The notes: generated by a model not told the origin, from the letters alone. Positions 7,692 to 16,463 are shown, counted from the stretch's first letter. The stretch is 64,000 bases of DNA from Sporanaerobium hydrogeniformans (GCF_002735925.1 NZ_PEDL01000002.1:124001-188000), one strand, 5' to 3'. Program-made: numbers and translations.

Positions 7692-9050
7692 ATGATTCAC
7701 AAGTTTAAATTTGAAAACAGTAACATTGTCATGGATATACACAGTGGAAGCATTCATCTATTAGATGATGTAGCTTATACCTTAGTAGAAGAAGCAGAGA
7801 CTTTATCCAAAGAGGAGTTGATGCTTAAGTATGCGGGACAATTTGAAAAAGAGCAAATTGAAGAAGCTTATGAAGAACTCATGAGTTTAAAAGAGCAACA
7901 AATGTTATATACCCCTGATCTATATGAAGAATTTGTACCTGCTTTCTTGGAAAGAGAACCAGTTGTAAAAGCACTTTGCCTTCATGTAGCCCATGATTGT
8001 AATCTTGCTTGTCAATATTGTTTTGCTGGTGAAGGGGAATATCATGGTGAACGTGGTATGATGAGTTTTGAAGTAGGGAAAAATGCTATTGACTTTATTA
8101 TTCAAAATTCTAAACATCGTAAGAATATTGAAATTGATTTTTTTGGTGGCGAACCCTTAATGAATTTTGAAGTAGTGAAACAAATTGTAGAGTATGCACG
8201 TTCTAGAGAGGCAGAATCAGGTAAAACTTTCCGTTTTACTATGACAACGAATGGTGTTTTACTAAATGATGAAATAATTGATTATCTTAATGCAAATATG
8301 TATAACGTGGTTTTAAGTTTAGATGGTCGTCCAGAAGTTAATGACCGTATGCGACCCACTTGTAATGGTAAAGGAAGCTATGAGGTGATTTTACCTAAAT
8401 TTAAAAAATTAGTAGAAAAAAGGCAAGGCAAGCAATATTACGTAAGAGGTACCTTTACCCGTCATAACCTTGATTTTGCTGAAGATGTAAAGCATATCCA
8501 TGAAGCAGGCTTTGATGAAGTTTCAGTTGAACCAGTAGTGGCACCAACAACAATGAACTATGCACTTCAGCAAGAAGATGTGAGCCAGCTTTGTAAAGAA
8601 TATGAAACGCTTGCTAAACATATGGTGAAGCTAACTAAACAAGGAAAAGGATTTAACTTTTTCCATTTTATGATTGATTTAGAAGGAGGACCTTGTGTAC
8701 ATAAGCGTTTAGCAGGCTGTGGGTCAGGTACAGAGTATTTGGCTGTAACACCTGATGGTGATCTTTATCCCTGTCATCAATTTGTGGGTCTTCCAGAATT
8801 TAAAATGGGAGATGTGAAACAAGGTATAACGAACCTAGAAAAACGTGCTGAGTTTGAAAAGTGTAATGTTTATAGCAAAGAGATGTGTAAATCCTGTTGG
8901 GCGAAATTCCAATGTAGTGGAGGCTGTGCAGCTAATTCTTATAATTTTCATGGTACGATAAACTCTGTTTATGAAATAGGCTGTGCCCTTCAAAAGAAGC
9001 GTATTGAATGTGCGGTTGGAATAAAGGCAGAGTTACTTGAAAGCGAATAA
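7692..9050 (+). CDS. scfB: SCIFF maturase, radical SAM/SPASM thioether-forming enzyme
   Basis: This 452-residue protein has three parts. Residues about 1-85 are a RiPP-recognition-like region that would bind the precursor leader. The radical SAM core starts at CNLACQYCFAG (CxxxCxxC, about residue 100) and contains FFGGEPLMNFE and TTNGVLL. The C-terminal SPASM region has a cysteine-rich run (CVHKRLAGCGSG, DGDLYPCHQF, CKSCWAKFQCSGGC) for two auxiliary iron-sulfur clusters. This is the architecture of SCIFF maturases such as CteB, and the adjacent scfA confirms it. Reaction: SAM-dependent H abstraction at a Thr and attack by a Cys thiol. A GAGGAAGGG site precedes the ATG. Confidence 0.96.
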   Translation: MIHKFKFENSNIVMDIHSGSIHLLDDVAYTLVEEAETLSKEELMLKYAGQFEKEQIEEAYEELMSLKEQQMLYTPDLYEEFVPAFLEREPVVKALCLHVAHDCNLACQYCFAGEGEYHGERGMMSFEVGKNAIDFIIQNSKHRKNIEIDFFGGEPLMNFEVVKQIVEYARSREAESGKTFRFTMTTNGVLLNDEIIDYLNANMYNVVLSLDGRPEVNDRMRPTCNGKGSYEVILPKFKKLVEKRQGKQYYVRGTFTRHNLDFAEDVKHIHEAGFDEVSVEPVVAPTTMNYALQQEDVSQLCKEYETLAKHMVKLTKQGKGFNFFHFMIDLEGGPCVHKRLAGCGSGTEYLAVTPDGDLYPCHQFVGLPEFKMGDVKQGITNLEKRAEFEKCNVYSKEMCKSCWAKFQCSGGCAANSYNFHGTINSVYEIGCALQKKRIECAVGIKAELLESE

Positions 9051-9092
9051 GAAGTAAAAAGTAATAAAATTTTACAGAATACACCTTTTTAA

Positions 9093-9121
9093 TTGACTAT
9101 ATTTTTCACAAATTATATAAT
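9093..9121 (+). promoter_or_regulatory. Sigma-A promoter of secDF
   Basis: TTGACT, 17 bases, then TATAAT: five of six and six of six consensus positions with ideal spacing, 48 bases before the secD ATG. Confidence 0.85.
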
Positions 9122-9168
9122 CAATAGGACATATTATTTTTTAAGAGGGATCTTAAGGAGGAAGTATA

Positions 9169-10551
9169 ATGAAGGGAAAGAATACGAAAGCGAAAAGTAT
9201 TTTTGTCTTTCTAGGCATGCTCATACTTGTAGCCGCTATAAGTGGCTTAGCTGTTCTAGCATGTATGGGAGTTGGCAAAGAGCAAGTAGCAAAAGTAGAA
9301 GTGACACAAGAAACAAAGGCGGAAACTGAGCAAGCTAAAGAAGTAAAGGATGAAGAAGCAAAAGAAGAGACTACAGAAGAAACAAAGCTTCCACAAATTG
9401 CTCAAAAGAAAATTAGACTCGGACTTGACCTTCAAGGTGGAGTAAATATTGTGTATGAGCCTAAGTTAGATAGAGCTCCTACTGCAGAAGAAATGTCAGC
9501 AGCCCGTCTCATGATTCAAAAGAGACTGGATGCAAAGGGGTATACGGAGGCAGAAGTTTCACAAGAAGGGAACAAACGTATTCGTGTGGATATCCCAGGA
9601 GTAGATGACCCACAAAAAGCTATTGAAGAAATTGGGGCAGCAGGGCTTTTGCGTTTTGTGGATATGCAAGGGAATGAGATTGTAACGGGTAAAAATGTAC
9701 AAAAAGCTACACCACAAGCCTATAATGGTAATGCTGGTACAGAAATAGTGGTAAGCGTAGAGATGGATAGTGAAGGAACAAAACTTTTTTCTGACTTCAC
9801 AAAAGACCATATAGGGGAACAAATTTTTATCTTATTGGATGAGACCTTCTTATCTGCACCTACCATTCAAGCACATATTCAAGATGGAAAAGGGCAAATT
9901 AGTGGTAGTTTTACAATTGAAAGTGCTCAGGAGCTAGCAGATGGTATTAATGCTGGAGCCCTTCCTTTTGCTTTAGAGCCAGTAAACTCAATGGGGATTG
10001 GGGCAAAGCTTGGTCTAGACTCTCTAAACTCAAGTTTAATAGCAGGTCTTATCGGATTTATCCTTATTTTAATCTTTATGGGTGTGATGTATAGAGGATG
10101 TGGACTAGCTGCAGATATCGCTCTTACACTCTATATAGCACTTCTTATTCTTGTTTTAACAGCGATGGAAGCCACACTTACTTTACCTGGTATTGCAGGT
10201 ATTTTGCTTTCAATAGGTATGGCAGTAGATGCAAATATTATTATCTTTGTACGTATTAAAGAGGAGTTAAACTTAGGACGTTCAGTACGTTCAGCAGTAG
10301 ATGCAGGGTTCCAAAAGGCCTTCAGTGCTATTTTAGATGGTAATGTAACAACCCTTATTGCTGCTGTGGTACTTTATATATTTGGTACAGGTCTTATTAA
10401 GAGCTTTGCAACAACACTGGGTATTGGTATTGTCATATCTATGTTTACAGCTCTAGTAGTGACACGTATTTTACTCAAAGCATTTGTAAATATGGACATT
10501 AGAAAACCAGCTTTTTATGCAATAGTTAAAAAGCAAAGTAAGGAGGCCTAA
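9169..10551 (+). CDS. secD: Protein translocase subunit SecD
   Basis: This 460-residue protein has an N-terminal membrane helix (about 12-36), an acidic Lys/Glu-rich spacer (about 45-80), and the first SecD periplasmic segment beginning LGLDLQGGVNIVYEP, the family hallmark. A membrane bundle of about five helices at 285-445 includes GIAGILLSIGMAVDANIIIF, the conserved SecD signature. SecD and SecF use the proton or sodium gradient to pull exported proteins out of the SecYEG channel. AAGGAGG lies 8 bases upstream. secF follows after three bases, so the two are co-translated. Confidence 0.96.
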   Translation: MKGKNTKAKSIFVFLGMLILVAAISGLAVLACMGVGKEQVAKVEVTQETKAETEQAKEVKDEEAKEETTEETKLPQIAQKKIRLGLDLQGGVNIVYEPKLDRAPTAEEMSAARLMIQKRLDAKGYTEAEVSQEGNKRIRVDIPGVDDPQKAIEEIGAAGLLRFVDMQGNEIVTGKNVQKATPQAYNGNAGTEIVVSVEMDSEGTKLFSDFTKDHIGEQIFILLDETFLSAPTIQAHIQDGKGQISGSFTIESAQELADGINAGALPFALEPVNSMGIGAKLGLDSLNSSLIAGLIGFILILIFMGVMYRGCGLAADIALTLYIALLILVLTAMEATLTLPGIAGILLSIGMAVDANIIIFVRIKEELNLGRSVRSAVDAGFQKAFSAILDGNVTTLIAAVVLYIFGTGLIKSFATTLGIGIVISMFTALVVTRILLKAFVNMDIRKPAFYAIVKKQSKEA

Positions 10552-10554
10552 ACA

Positions 10555-11469
10555 ATGAAGTTTATTGAGAATAAAAATAAGTTTTTTATCGCATCATTAG
10601 TTGTTATAGCGATTGGGCTACTTACCATGTGCTTTAATGGCTTTACAGGAAAAGGAGCCTTTGAACAAGATATTGAGTTTAAGGGAGGTTCACTTATTCA
10701 AGTGAATATTGAGCAAAAATTAACTGGGACAATTAAAGAAGAGTTAGTGGAACTTACCAAGGAAATCACAGGAGATGCGAATCCTCGTATTACAGCAGCA
10801 GATAATACGGATGTTATTATTACGATGACACGTGCAGATGCAGACTCTCGTATCAAGTTATTTGAAGCAATTAAAGAAAAGTATAATTTAAAAGATGATC
10901 AAGCACGTGCAGACTCTGACGTGTCACCTTCTATTAGTGGAGAAATTAAATTAGGTGCTTTAAAAGCAGTTGTTTTAGGTGCTGTTTTAATTCTTATTTA
11001 TATTTCTTTTCGTTTTAAAGACTTTAAGTTTGGTGCCAGTGCAGTAATTGCTCTTATGCATGATGTTTTAATTATGTTAGCAGTATATTCCGTTTTCCGT
11101 ATACCACTTAATAATTCCTTTATTGCAGCTATGTTAACTATTGTAGGTTATTCTATCAATGATACGATTATTATTTTTGACCGTATTCGTGAAAATAAAG
11201 GTAAGATGATAACAGATCATATAGACATTATTAATACAAGTATCAATCAAACGTTATCACGTTCTATTTATACTTCTCTTACAACACTTATTATGATTGT
11301 TCTTCTCTTTATATTAGGTGCTGATTCTGTAAAACAATTTGCTTTTCCACTGATTATTGGGATTGTTGCAGGAACCTATTCTTCTATTTTTATTGCTAGC
11401 CCACTTTGGTATATAATGAGTAAAAGTAAAAAAAATAAGAAAAAGAATGGTAAACCTAAAACTGCTTAA
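10555..11469 (+). CDS. secF: Protein translocase subunit SecF
   Basis: This 304-residue partner of SecD has an N-terminal helix (about 9-27), an external segment with DIEFKGGSLIQV, a five-helix bundle (about 130-290) and the signature VGYSINDTIIIFDRIRENKG. The C-terminus is a lysine-rich cytoplasmic tail. Its ribosome site AAGGAGG is inside the end of secD and the two genes are three bases apart. A strong terminator follows, closing a two-gene operon. Confidence 0.96.
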   Translation: MKFIENKNKFFIASLVVIAIGLLTMCFNGFTGKGAFEQDIEFKGGSLIQVNIEQKLTGTIKEELVELTKEITGDANPRITAADNTDVIITMTRADADSRIKLFEAIKEKYNLKDDQARADSDVSPSISGEIKLGALKAVVLGAVLILIYISFRFKDFKFGASAVIALMHDVLIMLAVYSVFRIPLNNSFIAAMLTIVGYSINDTIIIFDRIRENKGKMITDHIDIINTSINQTLSRSIYTSLTTLIMIVLLFILGADSVKQFAFPLIIGIVAGTYSSIFIASPLWYIMSKSKKNKKKNGKPKTA

Positions 11470-11496
11470 AGAGATAAATGAGTTATTATTTTTATT

Positions 11497-11547
11497 AAAA
11501 GAAGATAAGTAATAGTAAGTTTCAAACTATTACTTATCTTCTTTTTT
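11497..11547 (+). terminator. Intrinsic terminator after secF
   Basis: A very long stem (about 20 bp, arms around AGAAGATAAGTAATAGT and its complement) with a 9-base loop ends in TTTTTT. Confidence 0.88.
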
Positions 11548-11645
11548 AATAAAATTATTCTAAATACATAGTAATTACATGTTGCTTTGGTATAATAATA
11601 GTAAAGAATAAGGACAAAGTCATTTTAAAAGAAGAAAGAGGCGAG

Positions 11646-12923
11646 ATGATGGATAATGTATCTTCAGACAAAAAAAGCTTAAAAGAGCGTTTAAAATCTT
11701 TAGTAGTAGGGATTTTAATAGTCCCAGTTATCATCTTTTTATTGATTACTGAAGCTATTGTACATAACTGGGTAAGAAGTATTCTGCTTACAGTATTAGT
11801 AACCATTATTATGATTATAAGTGGAATGATTATTGCTTTGCCTATTAAGAAATTAATAAAAAAATATGGAAGAGAAGTAGCACGTATTAAAGAGGGGGAT
11901 TTTACACTCCTAGAGGAATTAGAGCAATATAAATCGAATAAGGCATTTGCGGCTTTAACGGAAGTTTTAGGTGAAGTTTTAGGTGAGTTTAAGGGACTTA
12001 TTGATTCAACCTTTTATATGATGCAATCTATTGTTGGTTCTAGTAAAAAGGTGCATAAGGTAGCAGATGAAACAGTAACAGCTATGGAAGCGATATGTGA
12101 CACCTTACAAGACATTGCAGTAGGTGCAACTAAGCAAGCTTCACAAAGTCAAAGTTGCCAAGCTATGATGGAAGCTTTATCAACAGAGATTGAAAGCACT
12201 AATAAAAGCTGTAAAAGCATGTTAGAAGCCACTCAAAGAATTACAGTTTTAAGTGATGAAGGAAGTCAGTCTCTCTCTGTCCTTCGTAATAAAACAGGTG
12301 AAACAGCTGATTCCATAGAAAGTATTTCTGTAGCTATTAAAAATTTAAATGAAAAACTTAAGCATATTGCGACTTTCGTAGACTCTATTGAGAATATCGC
12401 TTCTCAAACGAATCTTCTTGCTCTAAATGCAGCAATAGAAGCTGCTCGTGCAGGAGAAGCGGGAAGGGGCTTTGGAGTAGTGGCAGAAGAAATTCGAACA
12501 TTAGCAGACCAAAGTAGACAATCTACAGATGAAATTAAGAATCTTGTGGAAGGCATTTATGCAGAAGCAGATGAAGCAACTCGTGTAATGCAACTGGTGA
12601 ATCGTGCGACAGAAGAAGAAGAAAGGGCTGTTGCTCAAACAGATACAGCATTTAAAGAAATTACTACAGGTATTCAGTTTATCATTGAAAAAATTGATAC
12701 AGCAGCAGTCTCTATTACAAAAGTTAATCATGATAAAGAAGGAGTTGTTTCTGCTATAGAAGCTATTTCAGCTGTTACACAAACCACAGCAGCTTATACA
12801 GAAGAAGTAGCAAGTACAGCTCAAACTCAAATGACAGTTATGGAAGAATTAAAGACCTCTGCCAATGAGCTCAATGAGCAAGTTCTAACTATTGATAAAA
12901 AATTAGCTAAGTATAAGCGATAA
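11646..12923 (+). CDS. Methyl-accepting chemotaxis protein without an external sensor domain
   Basis: This 425-residue protein has two close membrane helices (about 17-38 and 44-66) joined by a loop of a few residues, so there is no room for an extracellular ligand domain. A short HAMP-like region and the long coiled-coil signalling domain follow. The hairpin tip that contacts CheA/CheW is clear ([20 protein letters not shown], then [12 protein letters not shown]). Such receptors sense cytoplasmic, membrane or energy signals. It has its own terminator and no chemotaxis neighbours. Two ATGs (11646, 11649) are possible. Confidence 0.92.
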   Translation: MMDNVSSDKKSLKERLKSLVVGILIVPVIIFLLITEAIVHNWVRSILLTVLVTIIMIISGMIIALPIKKLIKKYGREVARIKEGDFTLLEELEQYKSNKAFAALTEVLGEVLGEFKGLIDSTFYMMQSIVGSSKKVHKVADETVTAMEAICDTLQDIAVGATKQASQSQSCQAMMEALSTEIESTNKSCKSMLEATQRITVLSDEGSQSLSVLRNKTGETADSIESISVAIKNLNEKLKHIATFVDSIENIASQTNLLALNAAIEAARAGEAGRGFGVVAEEIRTLADQSRQSTDEIKNLVEGIYAEADEATRVMQLVNRATEEEERAVAQTDTAFKEITTGIQFIIEKIDTAAVSITKVNHDKEGVVSAIEAISAVTQTTAAYTEEVASTAQTQMTVMEELKTSANELNEQVLTIDKKLAKYKR

Positions 12924-12930
12924 GAATAGA

Positions 12931-12965
12931 AAAAGCATCTTCAGTCTGAAGTATGCTTTTTTATT
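12931..12965 (+). terminator. Intrinsic terminator after chemoreceptor gene
   Basis: The stem AAAAGCAT-CTTCAG / CTGAAG-T-ATGCTTTT has one bulged T and runs into TTTTTT. Confidence 0.85.
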
Positions 12966-12995
12966 CTTATCGGATTGTTCATAAAGAAGGATGAA

Positions 12996-13024
12996 TTGAC
13001 AGGCAACCGTTCTTAGTGTAAAAT
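12996..13024 (+). promoter_or_regulatory. Sigma-A promoter for the CNNM/CorC transcription unit
   Basis: TTGACA, 17 bases, TAAAAT. This is a perfect -35 and a five-of-six -10 at ideal spacing. Transcription should start near 13031, leaving a leader of about 335 nt before the coding sequence at 13365. Confidence 0.85.
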
Positions 13025-13065
13025 AGATTTTAATTTAAATAAATGAGTTAAAAAGGAGAGTATTC

Positions 13066-13150
13066 AATTTATGGAATCTAGCGATGAAGGTGACGAGGCG
13101 GAATGTTTCTGTAGCTACAGAGCCTTATTTTGCGTAACTTTAGATACATA
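13066..13150 (+). promoter_or_regulatory. Structured leader element, candidate riboswitch or peptide-coded sensor (class not recognised)
   Basis: By hand I can fold nested helices. P1 joins 13070-13080 (TATG, then ATCTA) with 13141-13150 (TAGAT, then CATA). ACG (13093-13095) pairs with CGT (13133-13135), AGGC (13096-13099) with GCCT (13122-13125), and TCTGT (13108-13112) with ACAGA (13117-13121). Purine-rich unpaired stretches (GCGATGAAGGTG and GGAATGTT) lie on the 5' side, as in many metabolite- or ion-binding RNAs. ATGAAGG (13084-13090) is also exactly complementary to CCTTCAT (13194-13200) in the 5' arm of the downstream terminator, so the two folds could exclude each other. It does not match the M-box or yybP-ykoY elements as I know them. 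Confidence 0.55.
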
Positions 13151-13187
13151 TAAAAAAATGAAAATAGAATATAAAAAGAGAGAATGA
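13071..13187 (+). CDS. Possible 38-aa leader peptide with acidic N-terminus
   Basis: An ATG lies 12 bases after AAGGAG and opens a 38-codon frame starting MESSDEGDEAE, then CFCSYRALFCV, and ending with a basic tail (YKKRE). Six of the first eleven residues are Asp or Glu. The TGA (13185-13187) touches the first base of the terminator stem, the arrangement expected for translation-coupled attenuation. It shares its DNA with the foldable element, so it may instead be a by-product of RNA structure. No homologue is known to me. Confidence 0.4.
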   Translation: MESSDEGDEAECFCSYRALFCVTLDTYKKMKIEYKKRE

Positions 13188-13244
13188 ACATAGCCTTCAT
13201 GTGCATATAAATTAAGATGCTAAAAATGTAGGTTATGTTTTTTT
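13187..13244 (+). terminator. Leader terminator upstream of CNNM/CorC gene
   Basis: The outer stem 13187-13200 (AACATAGCCTTCAT) pairs with 13226-13239 (ATGTAGGTTATGTT; one mismatch, one G-U). An inner GCAT/ATGC helix sits in the loop, and a run of seven T follows. It lies 120 bases before the coding sequence in the same transcript as the promoter at 12996, so it should act as a conditional terminator. Confidence 0.75.
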
Positions 13245-13364
13245 GCTTATTTTTAGGATATTAAGAGAGGGGGAGAAAGAGCGTTTTGTGTATAAAGTAT
13301 AGATAGAGAATATAAAAATAGGGTATATATAATAGTATAGGATGTATTAAGAAGGGATAAATAT

Positions 13365-14612
13365 ATGAGTAGTAGTGATATAGGAACGTTGGGATTATTA
13401 AGTATATTAATTTTAATGTCTGCATATTTTTCGGCAACAGAAACAGCTTTTTCATCTTTAAATAGAATTAGGCTTAAGAACATGGCTGGCAAAGGTAATA
13501 AGCGTGCAGCTCTTGCATTAAAGCTTTCAGAAGATTATGATCAAGTACTTTCTAGTATTTTGATTGGAAATAATATTGTAAATATTGCTTCAGCCTCTAT
13601 TGCAACAGTATTTTTTACGAAGACTTGGGGGGATGCAGCTGTTACTTTATCCACCATTATTACAACCGTTGTAGTTCTTATTTTTGGTGAGATTTGTCCT
13701 AAAAGTATTGCAAAAGATATGCCAGAGCGCTTTGCGATTTTATCTGCACCTATTTTGAATGTGATTTGCTACCTCCTTACTCCTCTAAACTTTTTATTTA
13801 AAGGACTTAAAAAGCTTATAAATAAGTTGCTTAACTCCAAAGAGGATAGAGGGATTACTGAGGAAGAAATACTTACTTTGGTAGAAGAGGCACAAAGTGA
13901 TGGTGGCATTAATAAAGAAGAAGGCGAGCTTATTAGAAGCGCTATTGAGTTTAATGATTTAGATGCAGTTGACGTATTTACACCTAGAGTAGATGTAGTA
14001 GCCGTAGAAGAAACAGCCACACGAGAAGAAGTAAAAAAAGCTTTTATGGAAAGTGGTTATTCGAGATTGCCTGTCTATAGAGGGGATATTGATAATATTA
14101 TAGGCATTATTAATGAGAAAGATTTTTATAATAAAGTAGTTGACTTAAATGAAGTATTAGATAGTATTATTGCACCACCTATTTTTGTTGCACCAACTAT
14201 TAAGATTTCTCATCTTATGAAGCTTTTACAACAAAAACAGTCCCACATTGCTATCATTGTGGATGAATATGGGGGAACAAAGGGGATTGTAACATTAGAG
14301 GATATTATTGAAGAATTAGTGGGAGAAATTTGGGATGAACATGATGAGGTAGTAAGTGAAATCATTCAAGTTTCTGAAAATGAATATAAAGTATTAGGTT
14401 CTGCCAATGTAGAGAAGGTGTTTAGAGAGCTTAATAGGGATGAAGAAATGGATGCTATGTCTATAAATGGGTGGGTATTTAATGAATTTTCAGCTATACC
14501 TGAAGAAGGTGATAGCTTTCAGTACAAAAATCTTAAGGTAGTTGTTTTGAAAATGGAAGAGAGACGGGTGCTGGAGGTAAGTATTACTGTATACCCTGAA
14601 AATGAAGAGTAA
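13365..14612 (+). CDS. CNNM/CorC (HlyC) family transporter with CBS domains
   Basis: This 415-residue protein has an N-terminal DUF21/CNNM membrane domain (about 5-150) with [20 protein letters not shown] and [15 protein letters not shown], two CBS domains (about 205-320, including [18 protein letters not shown] and [15 protein letters not shown]), and the CorC_HlyC C-terminal domain (about 335-412). Bacterial members (CorC, MpfA, B. subtilis YhdP) are linked to Mg2+ efflux, and the CBS pair binds ATP-Mg. Older annotations call them hemolysins. AGAAGGGA precedes the ATG. It is a single-gene unit controlled by a long leader with its own terminator. Confidence 0.92.
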   Translation: MSSSDIGTLGLLSILILMSAYFSATETAFSSLNRIRLKNMAGKGNKRAALALKLSEDYDQVLSSILIGNNIVNIASASIATVFFTKTWGDAAVTLSTIITTVVVLIFGEICPKSIAKDMPERFAILSAPILNVICYLLTPLNFLFKGLKKLINKLLNSKEDRGITEEEILTLVEEAQSDGGINKEEGELIRSAIEFNDLDAVDVFTPRVDVVAVEETATREEVKKAFMESGYSRLPVYRGDIDNIIGIINEKDFYNKVVDLNEVLDSIIAPPIFVAPTIKISHLMKLLQQKQSHIAIIVDEYGGTKGIVTLEDIIEELVGEIWDEHDEVVSEIIQVSENEYKVLGSANVEKVFRELNRDEEMDAMSINGWVFNEFSAIPEEGDSFQYKNLKVVVLKMEERRVLEVSITVYPENEE

Positions 14613-14657
14613 ACTACAGGCTCAAGTAACAAATTACTTTGAACCTGTAGTATTTTT
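14613..14657 (+). terminator. Intrinsic terminator after CNNM/CorC gene
   Basis: The stem CTACAGG-C-TCAAGTAA / TTACTTTGA-A-CCTGTAG is followed by TATTTTT. Confidence 0.85.
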
Positions 14658-14700
14658 AGAAACTAGGTATAAGGAGAAGAATTTAGTAAGAAATATAAAA

Positions 14701-14745
14701 ATAAGGTATAGGTTTTAAATATAAAAACCTATACCTTATTTTTAA
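14701..14745 (-). terminator. Terminator downstream of tRNA-Lys
   Basis: A 16-bp stem (ATAAGGTATAGGTTTT and its complement) lies just past the 3' end of the tRNA on the - strand, with T-rich flanks on both sides. It could work in either direction. Confidence 0.7.
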
Positions 14746-14747
14746 AG

Positions 14748-14820
14748 TGAGCCATCTGGGACTCGAACCCAGGACCCTCAGATTAAGAGTCTGATGCTCT
14801 ACCAACTAAGCTAATGACCC
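14748..14820 (-). tRNA. tRNA-Lys (anticodon CTT)
   Basis: On the - strand the 73-nt sequence folds as a cloverleaf: acceptor GGGTCAT / ATGGCTC (two G-U pairs), D arm with AGCTTAGTTGGTAGAGC, anticodon arm TCAGA-CTCTTAA-TCTGA with anticodon CTT, and T arm with GGTTCGAGTCC. CCA is not encoded. It reads AAG (Lys). Confidence 0.95.
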
Positions 14821-15194
14821 ATTTACTAAATAAAGGAAAATAATTCTTTTTCACAAAAAATATTATAACACAGAATTGCTTTTTGTCAACTAAATAAAAT
14901 GTATTTCTACAAATTTTTAAAGGAAACAAGAAAAAAGACCACTGGGGAGAGTAGTCTTTTTTCTTGCAATATAATATATAAAATGGGGAGAAAAGAAGAA
15001 TATTATGTCTTCTTCATGTGTTTATTATAGAAAAAACACATGTAGAAAATATGTTTATTTCATTTTTTTGTAAAGGAAGGATTGCGGCTTAGGTAGGCTT
15101 CCTGTAAGATAGAAAAGAAAGCTTTTAAAAAATGGTTTAGAATAAGGCTTAAAGATAAATACTAAGGTTATAAACACAGATAAAGGAGTTTATT
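14821..15194. other. Intergenic region with two inverted repeats, no gene seen
   Basis: This 374-base AT-rich gap lies between tRNA-Lys (-) and tcdA (+). It holds a 17-bp inverted repeat (14927-14943 with 14950-14966, one G-U, loop GGGGAG; arms CAAGAAAAAAGACCACT and its partner) that could terminate on either strand, and a 9-bp repeat CATGTGTTT / AAACACATG (15015-15042). No ORF with a ribosome site is visible. The promoters of tcdA and the tRNA must lie here, but I cannot place them with confidence. Confidence 0.55.
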
Positions 15195-15953
15195 ATGTTA
15201 CATGCTTTTTCACGAACAGAAATGTTAATTGGTACAGAAGCTTTAGAAAAACTAAAGAAAAGTACAATAGCCATATTTGGTGTAGGGGGTGTAGGTTCTT
15301 ATACCGTTGAAGCATTAGCGCGAAGTGGTATAGGGAAATTGGTTTTAATTGATTATGATGAGGTTTGTCTAACAAACATTAATCGTCAGCTTCATGCAAC
15401 CTATGAAACCATTGGTAAGGCAAAAGTTGAGTTAATGAAAGAACGTATAAAAGTGATTAACCCAGCGTGTGAGGTGACAATCTTCAAGGCATTTTATACG
15501 CCTGAAACAGCTGAGGAGCAGTTAAAGGCAGAATATGATTATGTTGTAGATGCTATTGATATGGTATCTTCTAAATTGCATTTAGTAGAACGTTGTAAAG
15601 CACTAGGCGTGCCTATTATAAGCGCTATGGGAGCAGCTAATAAACTAGATCCTACAGTCTTAAAGGTAACGGATATTTATAAAACAAGTATGTGTCCATT
15701 GGCTAAAGTAATGCGTAGTGAATTAAAAAAAAGAGGCATAAAAAAGTTAAAGGTAGTTTACTCTACCGAACAGCCTCTTAAGCCTTTACATTTAGAAGGA
15801 AGCTGTCCAGAAAATTGTAGTTGTGAAGGTAAAGGTGTAGCTAAGGTTGAGAAAAGGCAGACACCAGGTTCTATCTCTTTTGTACCATCTGTAGCGGGAC
15901 TTATTATTGCAGGTGAAGTCATTAAGGATCTTATTGGTTATACCACTAAATAA
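15195..15953 (+). CDS. tcdA: tRNA threonylcarbamoyladenosine dehydratase
   Basis: This 252-residue protein is of the ThiF/E1 superfamily: ATP-binding GVGGVGSYTVEALARSGIG near residue 29, LIDYDEVCLTNINRQLHA, and DAIDMVSSK. Length and the C-terminal FVPSVAGLIIAGEVIKDLIG match TcdA/CsdL, which dehydrates t6A37 of tRNA to the cyclic ct6A form. Cysteines at CPENCSC in the late region may bind metal. A convergent terminator follows. Confidence 0.9.
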   Translation: MLHAFSRTEMLIGTEALEKLKKSTIAIFGVGGVGSYTVEALARSGIGKLVLIDYDEVCLTNINRQLHATYETIGKAKVELMKERIKVINPACEVTIFKAFYTPETAEEQLKAEYDYVVDAIDMVSSKLHLVERCKALGVPIISAMGAANKLDPTVLKVTDIYKTSMCPLAKVMRSELKKRGIKKLKVVYSTEQPLKPLHLEGSCPENCSCEGKGVAKVEKRQTPGSISFVPSVAGLIIAGEVIKDLIGYTTK

Positions 15954-15955
15954 TA

Positions 15956-15984
15956 AAAAGGCACCCTACGCAAGGTGCCTTTTA
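15956..15984. terminator. Bidirectional terminator between tcdA and S1 gene
   Basis: AAAAGGCACC / GGTGCCTTTT gives A and T flanks on both sides, between two convergent genes. Confidence 0.88.
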
Positions 15985-15986
15985 AA

Positions 15987-16358
15987 CTATCGATTTAAAC
16001 GTTTATTAAGATCAGTTTGACGGTCATTAGAGAGTTTTAGGAAATCTTTCATTAGATTTTCAAAACTTTCTTGTGGGCTTTCTTTTTTTTGTGGCTTTGA
16101 AGTCGGTCTATTTTCTCTATTGGCTTCTTTAATAGAAAGAGAAATTTTACCTTTCTCACTGTCAATAGATAAGATTTTTACTTTTACCTGATCCCCCACT
16201 TTAATAGCATCATTAATATTGCTTAGATAACCTTGAGTAATGTGTGAGATATGAACAAGACCTTGAGTTGTGCCATCCAGTGAAATAAATGCTCCGAATG
16301 GTTTGATGCCTGTTACAGTCCCTTCAATGATTTGGCCTACTTGAAATTTTTCCGACAT
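15987..16358 (-). CDS. S1-domain RNA-binding protein (YugI/CvfD-like)
   Basis: This 123-residue protein has one S1 RNA-binding domain at residues about 4-75 (VGQIIEGTVTGIKPFGAFIS, GLVHISHI, VGDQVKVKILSID, KISLSIK) followed by a charged, proline-containing tail. Small S1 proteins of this layout (YugI, CvfD, GSP13) bind ribosomes or mRNA and act as post-transcriptional regulators. AGGAGTG stands about 7 bases before the ATG. It is a single-gene unit. Confidence 0.88.
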   Translation of the reverse strand: MSEKFQVGQIIEGTVTGIKPFGAFISLDGTTQGLVHISHITQGYLSNINDAIKVGDQVKVKILSIDSEKGKISLSIKEANRENRPTSKPQKKESPQESFENLMKDFLKLSNDRQTDLNKRLNR

Positions 16359-16463
16359 GACAACACTCCTATTATAATAGATAACGCCTATAGTATACCA
16401 TAGTTTTTCCTAACATGTATAGTAATTTGAAAAATAATTCATTAATAATAGAAATAAAAAATA

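Noticed and set aside
9093-9329. 78-aa + strand ORF over the secD promoter and start
   Set aside because: No ribosome site; its start coincides with the -35 TTGACT and it overlaps secD out of frame.
13070-13150. M-box (Mg2+) riboswitch
   Set aside because: Context fits, but the conserved GUUAGGUGAGGCUCC and ACGCUGCUGCCC blocks of the M-box are not present.
13253-13492. Two - strand ORFs of 64 and 79 aa at the CNNM/CorC start
   Set aside because: AT-rich low-complexity frames without ribosome sites, overlapping a well supported gene on the other strand.
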